From Lytechinus variegatus (lineage: Eukaryota; Echinodermata; Echinoidea; Temnopleuroida; Toxopneustidae), in NCBI RefSeq assembly GCF_018143015.1, contig NC_054758.1:14240001-14304000 (forward strand): a stretch of DNA of 64,000 nt, read 5' to 3'. Below the pieces are notes generated by a model that made no database searches, was not told the origin of the DNA, and worked only from the letters and a program-made list of their open reading frames with translations. The first letter of the stretch is position 1; the number at the start of each line of letters is the position of its first letter. A program made the position numbers and the translations under genes. Positions 38,853 to 54,143 of the stretch are shown piece by piece.

Positions 38853-40040
38853 AAACAAAATTATGGGGAAAGATTCTGGACGCACTATTCATGTTTTATC
38901 ATGAAAAGGATAAGTTATTTATCCGCGAGCAGACACTTTTTGATATTGTGATCTGAAACTGGATAATGATTTAAATAGAGAACAATCTGCGTATCTGAAT
39001 TAACGTGTGTTTTAGATTTCGACCTAGAATTTGGGTATTCTAAGTAACTTTCTTATCATGAAAATCAATAAAGAGAGCGCAAAGCGCGAGCTAAAAATAT
39101 ATGATATAACAAAGGGTGAATTTAAGCTCTGTAATGCAAACACTTTGTGGGAAAATTGTGAATTGTGATGGATAACAGTTAAAAAAGAGCTGATGTATTT
39201 TATTTTTATTACTTTGAGTTTTTACATAGGACCGGAACATGCTATGAGGCCATTATGTCATCATATGAAATTGATGACCATCTTCCTATTTCTCTCGCAT
39301 GGGAGCGCGAAATGTGTTAATTTTATGGCCTGAAAACTGGACATTTAAAGCACTTTGTAATTATGCATAAGAGGCATTATATATCTATCAATGCGAGCAG
39401 AAATCGCGAGTCGAAGTTTTTGATAAACTGTCATCAAATTAGTTTGATTTAGAATTAATATTGGGATATACATAACCGACTAATCCAAATGCTATAGCGT
39501 GCGGCGCTAGCTGATACGTTTTAACAATCTGACCTGAATAGGGAACTTTTTGAGAACTTTATGGAATACAGGAAAATAATACGTACCTGAAAATTCAAAT
39601 TTTGCGAGCGCGCAGCGCAAGCAGAAAATGATAATGTTCAGATGATATCACAGACATTTTTACAGAGCACTTTTTAAAAATCAATTTGTAAATGAAACAA
39701 AATAATGAAAGTTCAATTTCCCAGCTGAAATATGTTTTGTATAATGACTTCAAAGTTTGATTTTTCAAGCTCCATATTGAGCAAGATATGCAAATACCCT
39801 AAAAGACAATAAGGCGCGAAGCGCGAGCGAAAATTTTTTATCCTAACAAAGATTTTAAAAAAAATTATTTTCAGAGTCTTCCCCTAATGTTATTTCATTT
39901 AATCATGTTCCTCCTCTTATATTTGCCTTTCTTCTTTTTTCCTCTCTTTTCCCTTCCTTTTCTTTTCCTTTCTTTTTTGTTCTTTTTTTGCTCCGCCAAT
40001 AGGGGGCCCGGGCCCCTCGGCCCCCCTGGATCCGCCTATG
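38853..40040. repeat. Block unique to copy A with GCGAAGCGCGAGC motifs
   Basis: Short GC-rich words (GCGCAAAGCGCGAGC, GCGCGAAGCGCGAGC, GCGAGCGCGCAGCGCAAGC) recur near 39075, 39400, 39604 and 39811 in an otherwise AT-rich block, a few hundred bases apart. The block ends GGATCCGCCTATG, which looks like the right end of a hAT MITE. Confidence 0.6.
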
Positions 40041-40789
40041 TTAGCGGTTGTAGGTATAAATCGCGCTCTAACGCTCTAAAACTGTGTTCTTTATCAAAAA
40101 GCTGTCTTTCATATTCATTTTGTTCGCAAAAGAATATAAAGTTAATTTCAATCATTGTATATAGTTATCCTGTTTATGATAAAAATACTTAGAAATTGGG
40201 TTAGGTTAGGGTTATCAAATTATCAGGGCAGAAAATATATATTTTTTTCTCATTTTGCGCGTCGAGCTGGCACTATTTGATCTGTGTTATTATGTTTTGA
40301 TGACATTCATTGTATTCACAACAATAATTATTAAACATTGCGCACGCGCCGTGCGCCGCATGAATTATGTAGATCAGGTGAATAACTTATCGCTACACAC
40401 GAGCAGTTGCTCTATATATTCTATGTAATATAATATATATAGAGCAACTACCCATTTTTAATGGTCCATAATATACCCACTTTCTTCTTTTTTTGAACGA
40501 GTATGAATTTATCTACTGATATACTGAATGTACAATAAAAGTCATTATCATGTATTTCTTGGCATTTCATTTACTTTTTTTACCATAATTATATCACACA
40601 GCTGTTCGCATAGGCCTACGCCGTCACAAATAACAAAACAAAATCTCACTTTTTTCTTTTTGGTGGGGGATAGATTTTCCATACGCATACGTACAATTTT
40701 TCAAATTATTTTTTTCTGCTATTTTCATAATAAACTTTAAATGATTTCGCCTTTGCACTATTATTTTTTTAAAGACAAAATTACATCAT

Positions 40790-40910
40790 CATCATATCAT
40801 CGTCACCAACTTCATTCTCATCTTTATCACCACTACCACCATCATTATTATCATCATCATCATCATCATCACCGCCACCATCACCACCACTATCATCTTC
40901 ACCAAGATAA
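40790..40910 (+). repeat. ATC/ACC trinucleotide region
   Basis: TCATCATCATCATCATCACC-type repeats, also in duplication B at about 46950-47110. Histidine-rich open frames are artefacts. Confidence 0.9.
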
Positions 40911-41971
40911 ATCCTGCTTTTTTTCCTTCCTATTTTCCTCTTTTTAGAGGGCACACCACCACGCCCCCTTACTGGATATCCGCCTCTAACGTTTGTTGTT
41001 GTATATAAGTTGGCGGATGCCTCATGAAATGAAATAATATAAAATAAGGAAAGGGAAACTAATTAGAAAAAGGACTGAGGAGAAGAAAAAAGAAAGCCAA
41101 ACAAACAAGAAAAAACAATATCAAAATTTTGTTGTAAAGTCTTCTACGTCAGTTTAATAATTATGTTTTCAATGAAAGAGAACATAAAAAAATGAAACAA
41201 GTAAGATGGGCTATACATCGTAGCAAAGAAATAGAGGGAAGCTCCGAGACAATAAAAAGGGTGAGAAAAAGAAAAGACTTTGAAATACTCACAACACGAG
41301 CATAATAAAAAAAAATTGGAATAAGCAAGGACAAGTAGCTGAGGGACACCCCCCCCCCCCCCCTCTCTCTCTAGTTATTTATGTATCAAACTCGCATACA
41401 CAAGAATTTCTTACTAATCAAAATATTGCGAGCAAAAAGCACGAGCTGACATTTTTTTAAATATTCAAAACTGATAGAGAGACACATTTTAAACAATTCA
41501 TGAATCATAATAATTATACAACTAGCTTACCAATCGAATCATTCGATTGCGACAAATGATCTGAGAATTAATGCTTTTAGGAATTCATTAAATTAAAGCA
41601 AAGTATCTCAACATTAAAATAATTAAGGCGGGCGCAAGGTATCAGCTACTACACCGATAATTTTTTTTTGACATTTGAAGTATTTTCGGTAATCATGAAA
41701 AAGATCGGATATTTCATGAAAGCTCAAATCCCGAAGAGCGGAATATTTTTATTAATTGACTTTTTAAAAAATGTTCTAAGCCCCATTTAATATTTGATTA
41801 TAAGTCGATGCATTAAAAGCTGAAAAAATAAAGTATTTTGTGTTCCTCTATCATAATTGTCTTTCTCTTTAACCCTGGTTCTTTTTTTCTGGGGGGAAGC
41901 ATTTTGGTTAAAAAAAGAGAAAAAAGATAATTGCTGGCTTGTGGACGCCCGGTGTGGACGGTGGTAGGGAC

Positions 41972-42555
41972 ACCCCCCCCCCCCCCCGTAGTTACGCCAA
42001 TATGGGACCAAATGATCCTAAATGTCCGAGGCGAAACTTGTGCAATCAAACGTTATTTCTGAATAAATTAAAGCTTGCGCTGTTCAACTTCAATCTCTTT
42101 CAGCTAAATTTGCGATGAACGCTGCGTTATGAAATATATAATTATCAACATCTGGCGAAAAGAATAACCGACCGATCACCTGACGAGAACGCGTATACGT
42201 GATCTGCATATCAGGTCCGATCGAGAGTCAGAAGTGAAGGACAACTGCCAAGAAAATCAGGAAAAAGTCGTCAAAATGTAAGTTCCCCTTCATTTCTTTC
42301 AATTTTTGTTACTTATTGAAGCATTAATGTATCATTAAAGCAAAATTTCAACAAAAGCCTCAAATTTAGCTAGTACTTTTGTTGAAATTACAATAAATTT
42401 AGATCCACATAAATCTCTAACCCAATTTTAGCACTGATGTCGCCTATGAGGTCCATACATGTAATGTTTGGACCTCATTGGTACTAGGAGTGCTGTCTGG
42501 GCGGCTCATTGAAAATGGGGTTTAATGCGCATGCGCACATAGTAGGTGCAATCTC
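41972..42555. other. Spacer start with a possible untranslated first exon
   Basis: Near 42190-42275 the sequence is CpG-richer and leads to a strong donor at 42277 (CGTCAAAAT then GTAAGTTC). It could be the first exon of the HINT gene or of another plus-strand gene, but no matching acceptor was established. Confidence 0.25.
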
Positions 42556-42813
42556 GTGCCTTTTAACAGACAGCTGAAGATGTGCTCTTTCTGTACATAT
42601 AAGTTTCAATGTGGATACTCGCCTGTAAAGTGTGGAAATCGGAGCTTGAAAGTTCATCAAATTTTTGGACGCGTAAATGTTCGAAAATTTTTTATGGTAA
42701 GTAAAACAAGAATCCGATTAGGTATACAATTTGACTGGAAATATATTTGAATTATCAAAAAATCCAAACTTACGCGATTCTGACGTTGCGCAGTCCAGAT
42801 ATAAGAGATGCCA

Positions 42814-42949
42814 GCTACCCTTGTCACAGCCGGTCTCTCGGCAGTCGAGCTGCCCGATGCGCCTGCGGTTGGCAGGGCGATGCTACCCTTGTCACAGCCG
42901 GTCTCTCGGCAGTCGAGCTGCCCGATGCGCCTGCGGTTGGCAGGGTGAT
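42814..42949. repeat. 68-bp GC-rich tandem duplication
   Basis: Two almost identical units starting GCTACCCTTGTCACAGCCGG, the second differing at one base near its end (CAGGGCGAT against CAGGGTGAT). A unit of 68 bp would break any reading frame. Confidence 0.95.
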
Positions 42950-43227
42950 GGGAGCCGTCGATAGTGAGTCGTTCATGCTGGATTGAACTAGATCGTAAAT
43001 TGCTTACTTGATGATTATGTTGTGCCTTTTTTGGGAAATCTCTGTCATTATACCGTAGATAATTATTCTGATATTGATTTTAATACATACATTTGTCACA
43101 GAAAGATTTTATCATCCAAGGTTTGTGACTCAAGTCAAGAGTCTAGGTGAATGATTATCGTTTCATTTGGAAACTGGATTTGCTTTTGACAGTGGAATAT
43201 CAATGTTGACTTTTCTAAAATTAAATT

Positions 43228-43675
43228 CATGGGTGGAAATCCCAGGGGGACACGTCCCCCTACCCAAAATAATAGGGGGACATGTAACAATAATACATTT
43301 TTTTTTCTTTTTTGGTCAAACTTTTTTGGGTTAAAATGACCTTACAACAGTTTGGGGATAAACTTTTTTTTTAACTTGTCAGAGTTGCCAGCATCCATAG
43401 GCGGCGAAAGCTGGGGGAAGTGTACCCCCCCCCCGCCCTTAATTTGAGGTGGGGGACGATCCCCCCCACCTCAATTTTTTTTTTTTGATAACCTTTTTTT
43501 TTCTTTTTTTTTTTGCTTGTCAAATTTAGTTTTCTGCGTCCCCCTATAATTTTTGGTTGATAACCTTTGGTGTATTTTTTTGATTATCAAAATAATTTGG
43601 TGGTCCCCCTAAAATTGTTGGCTTTCGCCGCCGATGCCAGCGTCCCCCTACCTTTGGGGCCAATTTCCGCCCATG
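43228..43675. mobile_element. hAT-type MITE with 8-bp target duplication (outer)
   Basis: CATGGGTGGAAAT to ATTTCCGCCCATG. Flanks ATTAAATT (43220-43227) and ATTAAAAT (43676-43683) match at 7 of 8. It is interrupted by the element 43396-43636. Confidence 0.85.
43396..43636. mobile_element. hAT-type MITE nested in 43228-43675
   Basis: CATAGGCGGCGAAAGC to GCTTTCGCCGCCGATG. Flanks CCAGCATC (43388-43395) and CCAGCGTC (43637-43644) match at 7 of 8. Same family as 60167-60399. Confidence 0.87.
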
Positions 43676-44997
43676 ATTAAAATGCAAAAAATTTGTTGTT
43701 TAATTTTTCACTCTCAGAGGAAATATTTCACTTCCACATGGCTCTATTGTCTATTTTTTTTCTATGTTATTCATTTTTTTTCTATTTTATTATAATTATT
43801 TTTTTTTTCAAGAAGGGTGCAGGGGGGGGGGGGTTGTGTTCATAAGTTGAAATGGGGATGGGATTTGTATAAGTTTTTGTGTCAAGATTGTTTTGAGTGT
43901 TGGAGCTTTGATGCCTGTTTTTGTTGCTGTTCAGAGCTTTATTTATGTGCAGTGATTTCACGCTAGAATATGAACTTATTTTTCATTAAAAAAGGAGTGC
44001 TCGAACATGGCCTTTGTTGTAATCATACATATCTAAGAAATGCATATATTAAAGCTTAATTTTTATGTTTCCTTCTTGATACTTGAATTACATGCAATGC
44101 TACATCTTTACACCCTCAGACTCTGCTGCTCATCCTTCCTAAAAAACATTGTATTCAAATGCCCATGGTCTCCAAAATGAAAGCTACATTATCCATCTAT
44201 AAACAAATTGTTGAAACAATAAAATACATAAAGAATTGGTGAAACAATCAAATACATCAGAAAAGCACACTTGTATTTTTATACCATACAAAGTACATGT
44301 ACAAAAGGAATAATATTTTTCATTTGTAAAAAAAAAGACCCCATACATACATGTACACAATACTAAAGTTGAAAAAGAGCTAATTGTAATTTATATCAGA
44401 AAAACAAAGAAATACATTAGAAATTACAAAAACAATACTTTAAACAAATTCATTTAGGAAATTATCTACATGATGCTGTTTTGATGCCAACTAAATTATA
44501 TACAAATTATCTCTCATTATCACCTTCATTTGGCAAAAAAAGAGGCGAGTAATTGTAATTTGCATAATTAATTAGAATTAATTAAAAGAAATTATTTTAC
44601 ACATAATAAGAAGAAAAATTACCAAGTGAAATGATTACACATCAATTGAGTTTTCTTTCACCTTTCCATTGATACCTAAATTACTTCAAAGGGCTCAAAA
44701 ACAAAGAAGTTAGAGCCCGTTGAAGACTTGGGTTCAAAATGGTCACAAAATGGTCACAAAAATCGGTTATGCACTCCATTGACTTTACATTAAGACAATG
44801 ACCACAAATTTGGATAAATATGCGCGACTTAAACTGGAATAACTTTATAATTTCTTGATGAAAATTTGAGTTCTTGGTATCATTTGAAAGGTCTTTTTAA
44901 GGGCTTTCAAATGATACCAAATTCATTGAGATTTGAGGATTTTCATTTTTTTTGTCACATACCTACAATACAATTTCGGCCAAATCGTGATTTTGGG
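43676..44997. other. AT-rich spacer between the duplication copies
   Basis: Contains poly-T and poly-G runs and one perfect hairpin (44874-44920). No gene or named repeat. Confidence 0.5.
44874..44920. repeat. Perfect 17-bp hairpin
   Basis: TTGGTATCATTTGAAAG (44874-44890) is exactly complementary to 44904-44920 around a 13-nt loop. Confidence 0.95.
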
Positions 44998-45024
44998 CAC
45001 TCTAGGCGACACCGCAATACTTAC

Positions 45025-45072
45025 CCATGTTAAGAAACCGGACTCCACTCACGCGCATTTGGGCCGCCCTAG
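45025..45072 (-). pseudogene. Candidate second exon, copy B
   Basis: 48 nt, minus strand; here the frame stays open (AAQMRVSGVRFLNM) to donor GTAAGTAT. It joins the first-exon candidate in phase (phase 1). Confidence 0.3.
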
Positions 45073-45165
45073 CTTAGAACTAAGCTTTGTTTAACTAAAA
45101 AATGAATATTCTTATGATTCAATAAATGTTAATGAATACATTAGTACTGTTAAATCGGTACTCAC

Positions 45166-45238
45166 CGGTTCTTTTCTTGAATTTTCTGCCAATTTCCCAC
45201 GCTTCTGGCTACAATTCCGCGTTAATTTTTGTCGCCAT
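45166..45238 (-). pseudogene. Candidate first coding exon, copy B, with stop codon
   Basis: Same start and donor as 37959-38031, but codon 10 is TAG, so the frame is MATKINAEL then stop. The TATA-like TTATAAATA upstream is kept. This copy looks inactivated. Confidence 0.4.
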
Positions 45239-45463
45239 AGACAGCTATTCATGCAACTTTATTTATAAATGGAGCGCCCCTTACGAGAGTTGTTAATGCC
45301 GCGGAGAAATCGTTAGGCATTTTGGCCTGTGATCAAGGCGTAGCTGTTCTATTTTTTTATATGTGTGAGATCGAAATCACAGCGAGTAAACACTCTTCCA
45401 TATGGAAGAGTGTATACTCGCTGTGATATGATCCCGATAGGGAGGCGCAACACACCCCACCCA

Positions 45464-45756
45464 CATGGGCGCAAATCCCAGGGCAGGGGGACATGTCCCC
45501 CTCACCCAAAATAGTAGGGGGCAATGTCCCCCTACTATTTTTGGTCATTTCATTCAAAATCGAAATAAAACATGTATTTTGGAAGAGACGATCTTACTTT
45601 TGGGATGCCCCCCTTTTTTTTTGCTTGTCAAATTTCTTTTGGTCAAGATGACCTTCTTTAGGGGGTGATAAACCTTCTTTTTTGTTTGTTTGTTTTTTGC
45701 TTGTCAAATTTTCCAGCCCCTGGTCCCCTACCTTTGGGGAGAGATTTCCGCCCTTG
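45464..45756. mobile_element. hAT-type MITE, copy B counterpart of 38265-38562
   Basis: CATGGGCGCAAATCCCAGG to GATTTCCGCCCTTG within the duplication. Confidence 0.75.
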
Positions 45757-47986
45757 CAAGTAGACATACTCTTGATATTGTTTGCGAATCTGCACGGGCG
45801 TCGGAGGCTGGGGGATGAGGAAAAGCGGTGAGACGAGAACAAAAATAGAAGGGAAAAGAGGACAGAAAAAAAGTGAAAGAAAGAAAAATTAATGGAAAAT
45901 AAAAGGGAAGAGAAAATAGGGAGAAATGTGATGGGTAAAAAAAAATTATGGGAAAGAGGACAGAAAAAAGTGAACGAAAGAAAAATTAATGGAAAATAAA
46001 AGGGAGGAGAAAATAGGGAGAAATGTGATGGGTTACGTCGAGATTTTATGTGCCCGTGCAAAAAGAAATGTGCAGAGGTTGAGATGTTGTCCGTTTGGGC
46101 AAATGCCTGTCTGTTTCTCGGACTGGCGCCCGTGTTGCAAAAATTATTACCGTAAGCTGATGGAATCACTGCTTCATGTATACCGACAGGATTTAGCGGT
46201 TGTAGGTATAAATCGCGCTCTAACACTCTAAAACTGTGTTCTTTATCAAAAAGCTGTCCTTCATATTCATTTTCGCAAAAAATATAAAGTTCATTTCAAT
46301 CATTGTCTTTATTTATCCTGTTTATGATAAAAATACTTAGAAATTTGGTTAGGTTAGGGTTATCAAATTATCAGGGCAGAAAATATATTTTTTTCTGATT
46401 TTGCGCGTCGAGCTGGCATTATTTGATCTGTGAGAATATGTTTTTGATGACATTCATTGTATTCACAGCAATAATTATTAAACATTGCGCACGCGCCGTG
46501 CGCCGCATGTATTATGTAGATCAGATGAATACTTACCGCTACACACGAGCAGTTGCTCTATATATTCTATGTAATATAATATATAGAGCAACTGCCCATT
46601 TTCAATGGTCCATACTGATATACCCACTTTTTTCTTTTTTGGAACGAGTATGAAGTTATCTACTGATATACTGAATGTACAATAAAAGTCATTATCATGT
46701 ATTTCTTGACATTTCATTTACTTTTTTCCCCATAATTATATCCCATAGCTGCTCGCATAGACCTACGCCGTCACAAATAACAAAACAAAATCTCACTTTT
46801 TTTCTTTTTTGGTGGGGGATGGATTTTCCACTAGATACGCATACGTACAATTTTTCAAATTATTTTTTTCTGCTATTTTTCATAATAAACTTTAAATGAT
46901 TTCGCCTTTGCACTATTATTTTTTTTAAGACAAAATAACAAAATTACATCTAGTCATCATCATCATATCATCGTCACCAACTTCATTCTCATCTTCATCA
47001 CCACTACCACCATCATTATCATCATCATCACCGCCACCATCACCACCACTATCATCTTCACCAAGAAAATTTTCATCATCATCATCATCATTGCCATCAT
47101 CGTCTTTCTTTTTTTCTTATTTTTTCCCCTTCCCTTCTTTTTTTCCTTCCTATTTTCCTCCTTTTTTAGAGGGGCACACCACCACGCCCCCTCACTGGAT
47201 ATCGGCCTCTAAATATGTTTGTTGTTGTATATAAGTTGGCGGATGCCTCATGAAATGAAATAAGAGAAAATAAGGAAAGGGAAACTAAGAAGAAAAACAA
47301 GAAATGAGGAGAAGAAAAAAGAAAGCCAAACAAACAAGAAAAAACAATATCAAAATTTTGTTGTAAAGTCTTCTACGTCAGTTTAATAATTATGTTTTCA
47401 GTGAAATGAGAACATAAAAGAATTGAAACAAGTAAGAAGGGCTATACATCGTGGCAAAGAAATAGAGGGAAGCTCCGAGACAATAAAATGGGTGAGAAAA
47501 AGAAGACTTTGAAAACCTCACAACACGAGCATAATAAAAAAAATATGGAATAAGCGAGGACAAGTAGCTGAGGGACCCTCCCCCTCTCTCTATTTATTTA
47601 TCTATCAAACTCGCATATACAAGAACTTCTTACTAATCAAAATATTGCGAGCAACTGAAAGCACGAGGTGACATTTTTTTTAAATATTCAAAACTGATAA
47701 AGAGACGCATTTTAAACATTATTCATGAAACTTATTAATCATTCATTTCCAATCATTCGATTGCGACAAATGATATGAGAATTTAGTGTTTTTAGGAATT
47801 CATTAAAAGCATAAAGTTGTATCTCAACATTAAAATATTGCAGGCGCAACGCATGAGCTAAAGCTTTATACAAAGATTAAAAAAATTGACATTTTAAGTA
47901 TTTTTGGTAATCATGAAAAAGATTGATATTTCATGAAAGAAAGCTCAAATCCCGAGGAGGAATATTTTTATGAATTGACTTTAAAA

Positions 47987-48531
47987 CCCGGCCGGGGGCC
48001 ACTTCCATTCACGAGTGGATACCATGCGCGATCATGGGGTCTCAAAAAGCACCCTAAACACGTAATTTCCTGATTCTGAAAATGCACCCCTTAACAAGTA
48101 TTGACGTGTACCGTACCCTTGACAAGAATTGGAAACAAAACGATACTCTTTAAATATTCCCTGAAATGACCCCTAAACAAGTACAGGAATGTTTATTGTT
48201 ACGGGTCCTTCGGTCTTCGGCTTTTTACCTTATTTGGCTTAATACGACCCCACCTAGCTTCTACACCTTGCGCAAACTGGACTCTAAACACGAAGTGTTG
48301 GGGAAAACAAGGACATCCTTTATAAAACATTTTAATCTTGTTTTATCATCCCCTCAAATTCGACCCTAAACACGTAATTTTCCTAGCGAAATAGATATAC
48401 CCCTTTTTCATTATTTTTGTGTTTTTGACACCCTTATCACGTTACGTACGTAACGTGCCCTATCGTGAAAAAGATTTTTTTTTTTTGGTCGCGCATATGG
48501 TATCCACTCGTCAATGTAAGTGGCCCCCGGG
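47987..48531. mobile_element. Non-autonomous DNA transposon inserted in duplication copy B
   Basis: CCCGGCCGGGGGCCACTTCC to GTAAGTGGCCCCCGGG, same family as 20084 and 33334. Flanks CTTTAAAA and CTTAAAAA match at 7 of 8. Copy A at the equivalent place (near 41757) reads GACTTTTTAAAAAATG without the insert. Confidence 0.9.
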
Positions 48532-48861
48532 CTTAAAAAACTGTGGAAGCCCCATATATAATATTTGATTATGGGATTATAAGTCGAATAAATAAAAGCT
48601 GAAAAAATAAAGTATTTTGTGTTCCTCTATCATAATTCTCTTTCTCTTTAACACTAGTTCCCTTTTTTTGGGGGGGGGTATTTTGGTTAAAAAAGCTAGG
48701 AGAGAAAAAAACTTAATTTTCTGGCTATAGTCGTTGAAGTGGTAGGGACCCTCAAAAAAGGAAACGTTTTGTCTTGTTCGTTCTGTCAAAATCGATTTTG
48801 AGAATGAACGCGACATAGAGCTCTAATTTTTCCTTTTTTGGAGGGTCCAGTTTGTGCCTTG

Positions 48862-52813
<3,952 letters not shown>

Positions 52814-52884
52814 GGTCTCCGCCGGCTAGTCGGTGTGGGCTTCTAAGGACCATGGGAGTATTTCATGAAAAAAAATAATCAATG

Positions 52885-53740
52885 ATTTTTACTGACAACT
52901 TTTATAAGCTACTGATATCCTTGCATCCGATTGGCTCGGAAAAAGTATGGTTATTTTCACTGAATATTGTTATAAGCTACTGAGATCCTTGTATACAAGA
53001 ACCATGGGAGTATTTCAAAGAACAAATAATCAGTCATTTTCACTGACAACTGTTCTAAACTACTGATATCCTTGCATCCAATTGGCTCAGAAAAAAATAG
53101 TTGCTGAATATCACAAAAGGTAATTTTCACTGAAAATTGTTAAAAGCTACTGATATCCTTCCATCCGATTGGCTCGAAAAAGTATGGTCATTTTCACTGA
53201 ATATTGTTATAAGCTACTGAGATCCTTGTATACAAGAACCATGGGAGTATTTCAAAGAACAAGTAATCAGTCATTTTCGCTGACAACTGTTCTAAACTAC
53301 TGATATCCTTGCATCCAATTGGCTCAGAAAAAAATAGTTGCTGAATATCACAAATGGTAATTTTCACTGAATATTGTAGCAAGCTACTAAAATCCTTGAA
53401 TTTGATTGGCTGAGAAAAAAAAAGTATGTGAATATCACAAAATGTCAGTAAGTTTTAACTGAATATTGTTATAAGCTACTTATATCCTTGCATCCGATTT
53501 TTCTCACGACAAATTAGTTGGTGAAGATCACAAAAAGCAGGCAAGTCTTTCACTGACAACTGTTAAAAGCTACTGATATCCTTCCATTTGATTGGCTCAG
53601 AACAAATTAGATGGTGAATATCACTGAATGTTGTTATAAGAATATCACGAAAAGTCAGTAAGTTTTTCACTGACAATTGTTATAAGCTACTGAAAGCCTT
53701 GCATCCGATTGGCTCTGAAGAAATAAATTGGTGAATCACT
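52885..53740. repeat. Higher-order tandem repeat after HINT
   Basis: About 80-bp monomers each containing TTATAAGCTACTGATATCCT and ATCCGATTGGCTC. Monomers form a larger unit of about 239 bp: the block around 52932-53170 recurs at 53170-53400 with few changes (ACAAGAACCATGGGAGTATT in both). It starts about 70 bp beyond the HINT stop, so it may lie in the 3' UTR. Confidence 0.85.
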
Positions 53741-54043
53741 ATTTGCTTCGTGAAATGCTCCCCATGAAAGATTCCATACTTCATTTGCATGGTAACAGAT
53801 ACCATACAGGTCATATCGGACTTTAGGAAATCATGACATGATTAATCAGTGATACCTTTATCATTATAAATAATCATTTCTTATATGAAGAGTAATTATT
53901 TGTTATGTGATGAGCAATTGTTTCCTTACATGATAAAATGACATTAAGTGACAATTTCATTTATCATTATATTTATCATTATATGTAATTTCTTCTATGG
54001 TAAGTAATTATTTCGTAAGTGGGGAGTAATTATTTCTTACTAC

Positions 54044-54143
54044 CATTGGCGGCGGAGCAGAGGATTATCTTTTGTGTTTGGGGGGACGCAACAAGAGCCG
54101 TCCTCCCAAACACAAAAAATAATACTCTGCTACGCCACCAATG
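54044..54143. mobile_element. 100-bp hairpin hAT MITE with perfect 8-bp target duplication
   Basis: CATTGGCGGCGGAGCAGAG is mirrored by CTCTGCTACGCCACCAATG, and inner GTGTTTGGGGGGACG by CGTCCTCCCAAACAC. The flanks are both CTTACTAC (54036-54043 and 54144-54151). Confidence 0.9.

Larger units (their letters stand above)
37791..41971. repeat. Segmental duplication, copy A
   Basis: Starts CACTCTAGGCGACACCGCAA. Blocks 37791-38852 and 40041-41971 match copy B at 44998-46032 and 46193-48750 with scattered differences. Copy A has an extra block (38853-40040) and lacks the transposon present in copy B at 47987-48531. Shared landmarks include CGCACGCGCCGTGCGCCGCA, the AGAGCAACTGC inverted pair near 40420, and the ATC-repeat region. 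Confidence 0.93.
44998..48750. repeat. Segmental duplication, copy B
   Basis: Direct-orientation partner of 37791-41971, offset by about 7.2 kb. It retains 46033-46192, which copy A lacks, and has an inserted DNA transposon at 47987-48531. Confidence 0.93.

Noticed and set aside
40741-40947. Histidine-rich small protein
   Set aside because: It is the ATC/ACC repeat translated.
42556-42750. 64-residue open frame with several Cys
   Set aside because: Spacing does not match a zinc-finger family I know, and no splice or promoter evidence supports it.
45594-46226. 210-residue open frame on the minus strand
   Set aside because: It crosses a MITE end and A/G-rich repeats and its counterpart in duplication copy A is broken.
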